Of a stretch of 64,000 nucleotides of DNA, positions 17,049 to 25,788 are shown one piece after another. The position numbers were made by a program, and so were the translations under genes. This DNA comes from Proteobacteria bacterium UBA7415. GTDB lineage: Bacteria; Pseudomonadota; Gammaproteobacteria; Arenicellales; Arenicellaceae. The stretch's first letter is position 1; every line of letters begins with the position of its first letter. Under the pieces are notes generated by a model. That model had not been told where the DNA came from, searched no databases, and saw nothing but the letters and a program-made list of their open reading frames with translations. Where the stretch lies: positions 124,001 to 188,000 of the forward strand of contig DKML01000010.1 in assembly GCA_002470515.1 (NCBI GenBank). The letters are read 5' to 3'.

Positions 17049-19313
17049 GTGCCAACACCGCCAATACAATCTGAGACAACAGCAACGCAGGCACGCTATG
17101 CGGCTGTCGCTGTGCCGGTACCGTTGCGCCAAGTCTTTGATTTTATTATCCCTGCGCATGTTGCGCTTGATGACGAGGCCCTAGTTGGTCGTCGTGTGTT
17201 AGTTCCGTTTGGGCCACGTAAACTCGTTGGCATTATTACGCAGTGCAACGACTCAACAAACGTTAGTGCGGGACGACTTAAACCAATAATAGAATTGTTG
17301 GACGACGAAGCGATATTTGATGCAACACTTTGGCAAACTTTAGCGTGGGTTAGTCGCTACTACATAGCCCCTATTGGTGAAGTGTTTGAGATGGCTTTAC
17401 CAACACTATTGCGCAAGGCAAATGGTCCAGCCCCATCAACAACAAAGCACTGGATTCTAACTGAAGAAGGACGCGTTAAACCAATTGAAGAGCTTGATCG
17501 TGCGCCTGTTCAATTAGCCATTATTAAAAAGCTAATAAGGAGTTTAGCTTTGTCGGCTGACGACTTTGCAGAAATGAATAGTGGCTGGCGCAGTGCTATT
17601 AAAGCGTTAACTGAAAAAGGCTGGGTGCAAGAAGAAAACGTTGAGCCGCGATTAACAACTAACGATCAAGCACAGTTAGTTAAGCAGTCTGGGTTCGAGC
17701 TAAACCAACAACAGCAAGCCGCCGCCACGCATTTAGTCAGCAGGGTGCAAGCCAAGACGTTCTCGGTAAGCTTGCTGTTAGGCGTAACAGGCAGTGGTAA
17801 AACCGAAGTTTACTTTGCCGCTATACAGGCAAGCCTTGAGGCAAATACACAAGCCCTAGTACTCGTTCCCGAAATTGGCTTAACCCCACAATTGCTGGAA
17901 CGTTTTCAAGCTCGATTTAGTGTGCCTATCGCCGTGATGCACTCAAACTTGAGTGACAAAGAACGCCACCTTGCTTGGTGGCACACTAAAACAGGTGAAG
18001 CTCGAATCATCATTGGCACTCGGTCAGCGGTGCTGAGCTCAATTCCAGAATTGGGCTTGATAGTTGTTGATGAAGAGCATGACACGTCGTTTAAACAACA
18101 GGACGGAGTTCGCTATCACGCACGCGACACAGCGATTTACAGAGCAAAACTAGCACAAGTGCCAATTGTATTAGGGTCTGCAACCCCAGCCCTTGAGTCT
18201 TATTACAACGCATTACATGGCCGATACACATTACTCGAGTTACCTAATCGAGCGAGCGCAGCGTTATTGCCGAACGTACAGCTAGTAGATCTAGAACAAC
18301 AAGCCGCCGCAGAAGGCCTTAGCCCAGCGTTGAGTGCTCAATTGCGCGAAGCCTTAGAGAGCAGCGAACAAAGCATGCTGTTTATAAACCGTCGTGGTTT
18401 TGCGCCGGCTATGTACTGCACCGACTGCAAGTCCACTCTGCGCTGCCATCGCTGTGATGCGCATTTAACGGTACATCGCTCGCACAACCGCTTGCGTTGC
18501 CATCATTGTGGATACGACACAAGAATTCCTCAAGCTTGTCCAGGCTGCCAGTCTAAAGAACTCAAGGATCTGGGCGAGGGAACTCAACGGGTAGAAACGA
18601 CCGTTCAGGCGCTATTGCCTAGCGCCACGATTTTGCGTATCGACCGCGATTCAACGCGCAACAAGGGTCAGCTTGAGGCACATCTAGACGAGGTCAAGAG
18701 CGGGCATGCTGATGTTGTTGTTGGAACGCAGCTATTGACCAAAGGCCATGACTTTGACCATCTTAGTTTGGTTGGCGTGTTAGACGCGGATCAGGGCCTT
18801 TACAGTTCTGACTTTCGTTCGACCGAAAACCTGTTTCAACAACTAGTGCAAGTTGCGGGACGAGCGGGTCGCCGAGACAAACAGGGAAGGGTGCTCGTAC
18901 AAACCCGTTTTACAGACCATCCGTTGTTTGAGTTTGTGGTCACTCAGGACTATCAAGGCTTTGCTAATGCTGAATTAGAGATGCGACAACAATTGGGCTT
19001 GCCGCCTTTTGGCTATTTGGCCATGTTTAGAGCCGAATCGACCCATGATGCGCGGGCTATGCAGTTTCTACGCGCCCTTAAAACGCAGTTGCCCGTTTTT
19101 GATGGTGTGCGAGTTATGGACGCCGTTGCAGCACCTATGGCTAAGCGAGCAGGCCGCTACCGAGCTCAATTGCTCATACAAGCTCAGAGCCGAGGTGCGC
19201 TACATACGTGTTTAATGAGCTTTATTGAGCGTTTAGAGCGACATGAAGGAATGCGTAAATTGGCAGGCAGTGTACGGTGGAGTTTGGACGTTGACCCGCA
19301 AGACCTCTACTAA
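17049..19313 (+). CDS. priA: Primosomal protein N' (replication restart helicase)
   Basis: Recognises stalled forks and D-loops, unwinds the lagging arm and reloads the replisome. The start is GTG. The 754 residues contain the N-terminal 3'-end binding domain (VPVPLRQVFDFIIP), Walker A GVTGSGKTEVY near 245, the DEEH box in VVDEEHDTSFKQQDG near 340, a zinc-binding insert with eight cysteines (about 456-501: CTDC, CHRC, CHHC, CPGC), and helicase motifs V and VI (GTQLLTKGHDF, QVAGRAGR). DnaA-box-like sites lie within 50 bases upstream. argS and a SPOR gene follow, an order also seen in pseudomonads. Confidence 0.97.
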   Translation: MPTPPIQSETTATQARYAAVAVPVPLRQVFDFIIPAHVALDDEALVGRRVLVPFGPRKLVGIITQCNDSTNVSAGRLKPIIELLDDEAIFDATLWQTLAWVSRYYIAPIGEVFEMALPTLLRKANGPAPSTTKHWILTEEGRVKPIEELDRAPVQLAIIKKLIRSLALSADDFAEMNSGWRSAIKALTEKGWVQEENVEPRLTTNDQAQLVKQSGFELNQQQQAAATHLVSRVQAKTFSVSLLLGVTGSGKTEVYFAAIQASLEANTQALVLVPEIGLTPQLLERFQARFSVPIAVMHSNLSDKERHLAWWHTKTGEARIIIGTRSAVLSSIPELGLIVVDEEHDTSFKQQDGVRYHARDTAIYRAKLAQVPIVLGSATPALESYYNALHGRYTLLELPNRASAALLPNVQLVDLEQQAAAEGLSPALSAQLREALESSEQSMLFINRRGFAPAMYCTDCKSTLRCHRCDAHLTVHRSHNRLRCHHCGYDTRIPQACPGCQSKELKDLGEGTQRVETTVQALLPSATILRIDRDSTRNKGQLEAHLDEVKSGHADVVVGTQLLTKGHDFDHLSLVGVLDADQGLYSSDFRSTENLFQQLVQVAGRAGRRDKQGRVLVQTRFTDHPLFEFVVTQDYQGFANAELEMRQQLGLPPFGYLAMFRAESTHDARAMQFLRALKTQLPVFDGVRVMDAVAAPMAKRAGRYRAQLLIQAQSRGALHTCLMSFIERLERHEGMRKLAGSVRWSLDVDPQDLY

Positions 19314-19443
19314 ATCTTGAACTGTGTTAAATAAAGCAACTGTTGGCTAAACAGTCTGTCACACACCTCACAGACAATGTAAAATCCGAGCCTTAATAAT
19401 AGAGCGAGACAGACCTCGCTTACGTCCCCAAATAGGCTTTGTT

Positions 19444-21198
19444 TTGACCAACACACCACAAGACGCTCTTGTTGAGCTTTTTTCGCAAGCGATCACCCAG
19501 CTAAAATCCGATGGCGTAATTCCTGCGGATCATGATGTAAGCATCATGTTTGAGCGCACCCGTCAAAAAGAGCATGGGGATTACGCAACTAATGTCGCCC
19601 TAACCCTCGCAAAGCCAGCGGGCAAGAACCCCCGCGTATTAGCTGACTTGATCGTAGCTGCACTATCCACTGATTCTCAGGTGAGCAAAGTTGATATTGC
19701 TGGGCCTGGTTTCATAAATGTATTTTTGGCCGAAGATGCGCGTTATAAAGTATTAGATAACGTTTTCATACGGGGCGCGGACTACGGTCTTGCCGCTCCA
19801 GATTCAAAGCAAAAGATAATGGTCGAGTTTGTGTCTGCTAACCCGACTGGCCCCCTACACGTTGGGCATGGCCGAGGCGCTGTGTATGGCGATGCGTTAG
19901 CGCGGGTGCTGACCGCGGCAGGGCATACGGTAAAACGAGAGTATTACGTTAACGACGCAGGCCGCCAGATGGAAATATTGGCAACCAGCGTTTGGATTCG
20001 TTATGCCCAAATAGCCGGTAACGATATTCCCTTACCGAGCAATGGCTACCAAGGTGATTACATTCAGACCATGGCTCAAGAGTTGTTTGAGCAGCATGCT
20101 GACCAATTTGTATTGTCGCCAGAGAGTCTTGCTAGTGCGCAGTCTGGACTAGAAGACGAAGCCGCTTTAGACGCACTTATTAAGTCCGTTAAAGTTCAAC
20201 TTGGTGATGAATCGTATCAGCTATTTTTTCGCAAGGCCTTGGACAGCATCCTTGCCGATATTAAAGATGACCTGGCCGGCTTTGGAATTAATTACGACAC
20301 GTGGTATTCAGAACAAAGCTTATTTGATAGCGGCAAAATTCAGTCAGCCGTTGATCAACTAAAAGCGTCGGGTGATATCTATGAGAAGGGCGGTGCGCTG
20401 TGGTTTAAGTCTACCGATTATGGAGACGAAAAAGATCGAGTTGTAGTGCGCGAAAATGGACAACCAACTTATTTCGCGTCGGATATAGCCTATCATTTTG
20501 ACAAGATAAGTCGTGGGTTTGATTTGGCGATCAATATTTGGGGTTCAGACCATCATGGCTATACGCCTAGGGTCAAAGCGTCGTTGCAGGCGTTAGGGGT
20601 AGACTCAGAAAAGCTGAAGGTGCTTCTGGTTCAATTTGCTGTACTGTATCGCGGTGGCGAAAAAGTAGGAATGAGCACGCGTAGCGGACAGTTCATCACT
20701 TTGCGAGAACTACGAGAAGAAATTGGATCTGACGCAGCACGCTTTTTCTACACACAGCGTAAGTCAGAACAACATATGGATTTCGATCTTGACTTAGCAA
20801 AGTCAAAGAGCAACGAAAACCCAATGTACTATGTGCAATACGCGCATGCTCGTATCTGCCGTATCTTTACGACGGCAAACGAGCGAGGCCTAACGATTAA
20901 GGCACCGCAAGACACAGATTACACGCTGCTTAACGGCGAGCACGAAGCAGCTCTACTTAAACAGTTAGAGCGTTTTCCAGAATTGATACTCAATGCGGCG
21001 CAACATTATGAACCGCATCAAATCACATACTACCTGCGAGACTTAGCCACGGCATTTCATTCTTGGTATAACTCCAGCCGCTTCTTAGAGCTCGAAGAAG
21101 AGCCGCGTGATGCAATGTTGGCTTTGTGCTCGGCGGTACGGCAAGTATTAAGTAATGGTTTAGGCATTATCGGCGTGGCCGCACCCAACTCTATGTAG
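19444..21198 (+). CDS. argS: Arginyl-tRNA synthetase
   Basis: Charges tRNA-Arg with arginine. The apparent start is TTG, with AGG 9 bases upstream; no in-frame ATG comes before conserved sequence. The 584 residues show the N-terminal tRNA D-loop domain (KEHGDYATNVAL..AK), the class I HIGH signature as PTGPLHVGHGRGA near 133-145, DAGRQ, and a degenerate KMSKS reading V-G-M-S-T-R near 409, as is normal for this enzyme. The C-terminal helical anticodon domain ends in ..LGIIGVAAPNSM. It is followed 78 bases later by the SPOR-domain gene. Confidence 0.97.
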   Translation: MTNTPQDALVELFSQAITQLKSDGVIPADHDVSIMFERTRQKEHGDYATNVALTLAKPAGKNPRVLADLIVAALSTDSQVSKVDIAGPGFINVFLAEDARYKVLDNVFIRGADYGLAAPDSKQKIMVEFVSANPTGPLHVGHGRGAVYGDALARVLTAAGHTVKREYYVNDAGRQMEILATSVWIRYAQIAGNDIPLPSNGYQGDYIQTMAQELFEQHADQFVLSPESLASAQSGLEDEAALDALIKSVKVQLGDESYQLFFRKALDSILADIKDDLAGFGINYDTWYSEQSLFDSGKIQSAVDQLKASGDIYEKGGALWFKSTDYGDEKDRVVVRENGQPTYFASDIAYHFDKISRGFDLAINIWGSDHHGYTPRVKASLQALGVDSEKLKVLLVQFAVLYRGGEKVGMSTRSGQFITLRELREEIGSDAARFFYTQRKSEQHMDFDLDLAKSKSNENPMYYVQYAHARICRIFTTANERGLTIKAPQDTDYTLLNGEHEAALLKQLERFPELILNAAQHYEPHQITYYLRDLATAFHSWYNSSRFLELEEEPRDAMLALCSAVRQVLSNGLGIIGVAAPNSM

Positions 21199-21276
21199 TG
21201 TTGGTTGGCGTTCAGCTGAACGTGTACGAAACATTATGTTTTTCTGTAAAACAATAAACTCATTAAGGGGTAGGTA

Positions 21277-21882
21277 GTGGCTCAAGCACGCCGAATAAAA
21301 CGTAAACCTGCGAAAAAGAAAGCCAAGTCGTCGTCTTGGTTTTCGGGATTGCCGTGGGGTTTAATGTTTGTCATTTTAATCTCAGGCGTTGTCTTAGGTA
21401 TGCTTTTTACCGGAACACAACAAGATAATGGTCAGCTTGGGCAAGGCTTAAAAGCCTTGATCGAAGATCAAAGTGAGCAAGCTAAAACGGCTAGCTCTAC
21501 TCCAGAACCAGTGGTTAAGCCACCTGAAGATACGCAACAAACGAATTTTGATTACTACGACGTACTGCCAGACATAGAACAAGTAATGCCCAACGATCTA
21601 CCCGACGGAGCCGTTGCGGCACGTCGTACCGATGGTTATCAATACTATGTACAAATTGCGTCATTCAGAGCTCGAGCCGATGCTGAAGGTTTGCGCGCAA
21701 AGCTTGCTTTGCAAGGCGTAACTGCACTTACTCAAGCGAGCGAGGTCGAAGGCAAGGGATTGTACTATCGCGTTCGGTTGGGGCCTTTTGCCAATGCGCG
21801 GTTAGCTAAAAACGCCAAAGCACGACTGAATGGATTAGGTCAAGACCCGCTTATCTATCGAGAGACGTTACCCAAGCCTTAA
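21277..21882 (+). CDS. SPOR-domain cell division protein (FtsN-like)
   Basis: A 201-residue bitopic membrane protein with GTG start and AAGGGGT ribosome binding site. A basic cytoplasmic tail (RRIKRKPAKKKAK) is followed by one transmembrane helix (about 26-44), an acidic/proline-rich linker, and a C-terminal SPOR domain (about 122-198: YYVQIASF.ARADAEGLRAKLALQG..., YRVRLGPF..ARLAKNAKARL) that binds denuded septal glycan. Position after priA-argS matches the ftsN-like gene of pseudomonads. The short linker makes true FtsN function probable but not certain. Confidence 0.85.
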   Translation: MAQARRIKRKPAKKKAKSSSWFSGLPWGLMFVILISGVVLGMLFTGTQQDNGQLGQGLKALIEDQSEQAKTASSTPEPVVKPPEDTQQTNFDYYDVLPDIEQVMPNDLPDGAVAARRTDGYQYYVQIASFRARADAEGLRAKLALQGVTALTQASEVEGKGLYYRVRLGPFANARLAKNAKARLNGLGQDPLIYRETLPKP

Positions 21883-22008
21883 CCGATTCGTAACCAACAC
21901 CTCAGACAAAGAAATAGCCTAGCCCAAATATGGACCAGTAGCGGTAGAGTGCAGAACGCCACTCTAAGCATCTCCCAGTTGAACTTCGCTATACATTAGT
22001 GTTTGGAA

Positions 22009-22044
22009 GCCGTGTGGCCAGCCGTATGGCTAGCCGTGTGTTGG
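22009..22044. repeat. Three 12-bp tandem repeats
   Basis: GCCGTGTGGCCA, GCCGTATGGCTA and GCCGTGTGTTGG are consecutive and lie in the gap between the SPOR gene and the FMN-barrel gene. No function is assigned. Confidence 0.5.
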
Positions 22045-22148
22045 TTGGGGGTTGTTGTATACCAAACAGGTCACAATCTATTAGGGACATAAAAATACAA
22101 CTGGGCGTTATATACTCAAGAGCAGCCAAATACTAAATAGTGATACTA

Positions 22149-22610
22149 ATGGAAGAACTCGAGCTAGCCGCTGAGATAACAGACTTACTTGGACAACAGA
22201 CTCAGTGCGTCCTAGCTACGATGGATGAAACAGGCCCGTGTCAGCATGTAATGGCATATGCATACAGCGAAGACCTATTCACAATTTACCTTGCTACGTA
22301 CATGGATACCCGCAAGTTTCGTAACATGCTGTCAAATCCTAAAGTGAGTATGATATGGGACAATCGCAAAGGAGGCATCCAGGATCATGTCGATGGATAT
22401 TCCCTTACCGTAACGGGAATAGCTGAGATGCTTGAGGGGAAAGCACAGGATAGACCTCGTGCTGCGATCCTTTCAAGGAATGCGACACTGGATAAATTAT
22501 TATCTCAAAAAAAATGTCGATTATTCTCGGTTGCTCTAAACGAATATACCCTGACGAGAGGTTACGACCACGTCTTTAGGTTTAGTCGTCCCTCTAGAAC
22601 AGTTACCTAA
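22149..22610 (+). CDS. Pyridoxamine 5'-phosphate oxidase-like FMN-binding split-barrel protein
   Basis: A 153-residue single-domain split barrel: QQTQCVLATMDETGPCQHVMAYAYSEDLFTIYLATYMDTRKFRNMLSNPKVSMIWDNR is the characteristic PNPOx/HugZ-type N-terminal half, with a T-R-K-F-R-N motif that usually contacts the flavin phosphate. A GTG at 22140 is in frame, but the ATG at 22149 gives the natural start. The substrate is unknown; relatives include flavin or heme reductases and pyridoxamine oxidases. No strong ribosome binding site is present, and the gene borders the decaying island that follows. Confidence 0.8.
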   Translation: MEELELAAEITDLLGQQTQCVLATMDETGPCQHVMAYAYSEDLFTIYLATYMDTRKFRNMLSNPKVSMIWDNRKGGIQDHVDGYSLTVTGIAEMLEGKAQDRPRAAILSRNATLDKLLSQKKCRLFSVALNEYTLTRGYDHVFRFSRPSRTVT

Positions 22611-22763
22611 AGAGACACGTCAAGAGGTCAATGATGGGGACGCTCGATTGTCTCCTAACTACCGTTAGGGGCAGCCTTATAGAGTTTGATATTTGAATTC
22701 GTCTCAAACATACGGTGATCTCAACCGGTTGACGCAACTCAAAGCGGACATTGAAAGCCGTGG

Positions 22764-22776
22764 TCTGTCCCCGGTT
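22764..22776. repeat. Left copy of a 13-bp repeat flanking the SGNH hydrolase locus
   Basis: TCTGTCCCCGGTT here is repeated with one mismatch as TCTGACCCCGGTT at 24057-24069, on the other side of the broken SGNH hydrolase gene. The rest of the gap 22611-22838 holds no gene. Confidence 0.35.
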
Positions 22777-22838
22777 TTGGATAATACCCTTAAGTAGTTG
22801 TAGGCAATTTCCGATCTACCTGAAGTTTTGGAGGCTCT

Positions 22839-23822
22839 ATGAAGGTTTTTACATTCGCGCGTCAGATGATCACAATCTGTGTATTCAGCATGATTCTGAC
22901 GTTTGCGCCACAGTCACCGGCAGCCAGTTACACATCGCTAGTCGTGTTTGGTGACAGCCTGTCAGATTCAGGCAATATTTTTGATCTGTTCGGCGGAGCA
23001 CTTGGCCCTAACGCACCTTTTACCGAAGGCCGTTTCACGAGTAAGTATACCAACGGTGACCCAGGCCTTGTGTGGGTTGAACACCTCGCAGCTCATATCA
23101 GCGTGCCGCTTGATAATTCCATTGCTGGTGGCAGTAACTATGCCTATGGTGGTGCCCGAGCGCAGGAAGGTCCCAGTCAGCTGATTCCCTCATTACCTGA
23201 TCAGCTAAGTTTTTATTATAGCGATTTAAGTGTTGTCGGCGCGACAGTCGATCAGACTGGCTTATTTGTAGTGTATGCCTGAGGCAATGATGTGCGTGAT
23301 AACGATGCTAGCAATTCAGGTGCCGCCATTGGTGTCGTAATTCAGAGTCTCTATGATCAAGGTGCCAGAAACTTTCTCATCCCAAATCTGCCCGACATTG
23401 GCCTGACACCAGAGTCACTAGCAGGCTTGGCTCCCGGTGGCCTAGCGGCCGTTATCAGCGCCGCCACAGCCACGCATAATGCTGGAGTCGCCGCACAGCT
23501 CGCGACCTTGGCCGGCCTCGAAGGTATCAACATTTTCGATTTTGATCTATTCGTGCTGTTCAACGACATACTATCTGATCCAGCAACATTTGGTCTGACC
23601 AATGTCAACCAAGCATGTGCCGGTCTGGAACCGACAAATGGATTTTGCATAGATCCAGATACGTACCTATTTTTTGATGGCATCCATCCCACGGCCATTG
23701 TCCATGAGATGATGGGACAACGGGCGTACAATGCGCTCAATGCCTTGCCCATAGCACCCTCCGATGATTTCTGCTTTCCAATTAAAGCCAGCAATGGAAA
23801 CGTGGTCATGATTTGTTTATAG
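22839..23822 (+). pseudogene. Secreted SGNH/GDSL hydrolase interrupted by one in-frame TGA
   Basis: An exported esterase/lipase-type gene of 327 codons with GGAGG 7 bases before the ATG. A signal peptide (about 1-29) precedes VVFGDSLSDSGN (nucleophile serine, block I), GGSNYAYGGA (block II), GNDVRDND (block III) and FDGIHPT with catalytic Asp/His (block V), so every catalytic block is intact. The single lesion is TGA at 23280-23282, just before GNDVRD, where relatives commonly have glycine or another small residue (GGA to TGA is one change). Both halves stay in frame. The C-terminus is DDFCFPIKASNGNVVMICL, shared with the giant exported protein at 41.0 kb. Confidence 0.85.
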
Positions 23823-24225
23823 AACAACTCAAAAATGTTACCAGAATAGATGTAACGATTAAGGTAGTTCCTAAATTACAGTAAAAGAATGTCACGTCTT
23901 GAATCTTGATCGGCTGTAGTGGGCAAGGAGCAGTTATCTAATTTGATTTAATCGACCGGTTGAACTCGCAGCAATGTACGGTCTTTGGCGCTACTTAAAG
24001 GATTTGATTTAATCGTAGGTCAGCTCCAGCCTTTACAGACTTTGATATAATTTTATTCTGACCCCGGTTATTTCTACCATAGCAAAAAATCGAGTATATC
24101 TAAGGGAGTGAGTCAGGCCTCGAATCTTCCTTGATTCGATTCGATGCTCACAGCGTGGCGAATGCCAGACAGTAAAGGCTTAGGCACCTTAAATTCCAAG
24201 AGAAAGCGAGGCCCCTTACTCGATA
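23823..24225. other. Gap of 400 bases with short repeats, no gene
   Basis: ATTTGATTTAATCG occurs twice, at 23941-23954 and 24002-24015. TAATTTTATTCTGACCCCGG at 24047-24066 contains the right copy of the flanking repeat and resembles sequence often found beside REP-associated transposase genes, though no transposase is present. Otherwise nothing is seen. Confidence 0.45.
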
Positions 24226-25128
24226 CTATGGAGGGGGTAGTTGGCAGGAGTCACTATAAGCTGTGCCGTCCGATTCGAACACAAATGAACACTGCGTATT
24301 GGTCCCGTCAATAAGACCATCAATAATTGAGTCGCTAACTCGCAAAGCGCCTGTAGTAAATGCATCCGCAGCGTCTTCAGGAGAACTAATCACACTGTTC
24401 CGAACGACCATGAAGTTGAAGTTTGCTGCAACGGCAATTTGGGAAAAAGTTCCCGAAACACTGATCGAGGAATTGTCAATTGTCTGAACGCTGCTGCCTC
24501 CGTTAATGCCTCTGGCATTAGCCCCTGATACATCAATATCCACATTCGAAATAGGGGTACCCACATTGGTGTCAGCGTAAATACCTTGCACTGTACCACT
24601 GTACCACTGGAGCTACTTGAAATTTTAATTGACACATCTTGGATTGTCGCCGCGCCTGAGGAAAAACCTTGGAAGATGCCAGTTGATTTGCCAGTGCCCC
24701 CGACAAGGGTTACCTCTAAGGCTAAATCTCGAATAGTTGCCTCGTCCGCGCCCAAAATAGCGCCCTGAGTAGAATCGTTGACTTCAGAAGAAACTGTACT
24801 TAACAACTTGGTTATATTTTTCCCGCTACCCGCTACCCGCAATGTCGACATGAGACTGCATGGCTAATTGCTGTGAGCCAAGGTCGTAAACTCCGGGTGC
24901 GATCACGACTAAGTAAGGGTTTGTTCCATCGGCATCATTAATCGACGCCATGGCTGCGATTGGATCAGAAAAATCTCCGTTAGCCGTGGCAACGGTAACG
25001 ATATTCGCGAGTGGCTTAAGATCGTCACCAGCAAGCGGCACCACGACCACTTTATTTTGAGCTGAAGCCGTAACTGCAAAAAGCACTAGAGTTAGAGCAA
25101 GCAGCGCTCGGCCAAAATTAATCAACAT
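24226..25128 (-). pseudogene. Secreted right-handed beta-helix protein, broken by two short tandem duplications
   Basis: Three overlapping frames join into one protein if two duplications are removed. GGAG precedes the ATG; a signal peptide (about 1-23, ending ASA) leads into VVVVPLAGDDLKP and PYLVVIAPGVYDLG, then a serine-rich beta-helix. At 24824-24837 a 7-bp unit (CGCTACC) is doubled; with one copy the frame reads VDIAGSGKNITKLLS without a break. At 24592-24607 an 8-bp unit (TGTACCAC) is doubled; with one copy it reads SSSGTVQGIYADTN. The C-terminus ends ESDGTAYSDSCQLPPP. Each duplication shifts the frame by itself, so the gene is inactive as it stands. Confidence 0.85.
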
Positions 25129-25788
25129 AATTTATCTCCGTAATAATTTTTTTGTTGCAGCGCCGATATCTCAAAGGAGATGCATTTAAGCATTAAAGCC
25201 CGTATTCCTCTAATTAGCAATAAGTTTCAGCCAGTCCAAAAACTTGATTCAATGCTCACTGAGAGTGTAATTACCAAGTTACTTCCGTAACGATAATTTT
25301 GAAGTGATTTTGAGTAAGAGGCCGTTAAGGGCAAACTACAGACGTATGCCGTCAGGCGAGTCGGTTAAAAGTCCGCATTAAAATGAGTGGCCAAAAATGG
25401 GTTGAAATTTACAGGGTAGTCGCGAGGACTGTTTGAGCGTAGCGAGTTTCGCAGCGCTGTGAATTTCAATCTATTTTTGGGGACCCGAAGGGCCACTCGT
25501 TTGCGGTGTGTTTTATCATGCCCGTTGGGTACTTGCTTCAGTTCTTTGCACAAGCAAAGAATGAAGGCCCGCCCCGGCGAGGGGCAATGTAAGGTAATAC
25601 GTAAATCTCAAAATCTTTTTCTCAATCTGAATAAAAACCACCACCCTACTTAGCTAGACTCTCTCACCCTAAATACGATTTAGAGAGTCGCAGCCGAAAA
25701 TGGAAATACCCGCTATGGGCAAACTTCAGCCTGTGGTCTATCTCTTAGAGTGGTTTCTCGTCTTCTATCGCATCCGACTCTAGATACG
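25129..25788. other. Gap of 660 bases holding one structured repeat element
   Basis: Apart from the structured element at 25385-25590, listed separately, no gene is supported. Short frames at 25365-25653 run through the structured element and look non-coding. Confidence 0.5.
25385..25590. repeat. Structured intergenic element with long inverted repeat (possible MITE or structured RNA)
   Basis: GAGTGGCC (25385-25392) pairs with GGCCACTC (25491-25498). Inside it, AAAAATGGGTTGAAATTTACA (split here as AAAAAT.GGTTGAAATT and its partner AATTTCAAT..ATTTTT at 25462-25478) continues the stem with bulges. Further small stems follow: CTTTGC-ACAA-GCAAAG (25544-25559) and GCCCC-GGCGA-GGGGC nearby. The density of pairing is far above background. 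I have the impression of having seen similar sequence repeated in other marine gammaproteobacteria, but cannot verify copy number. Confidence 0.5.
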
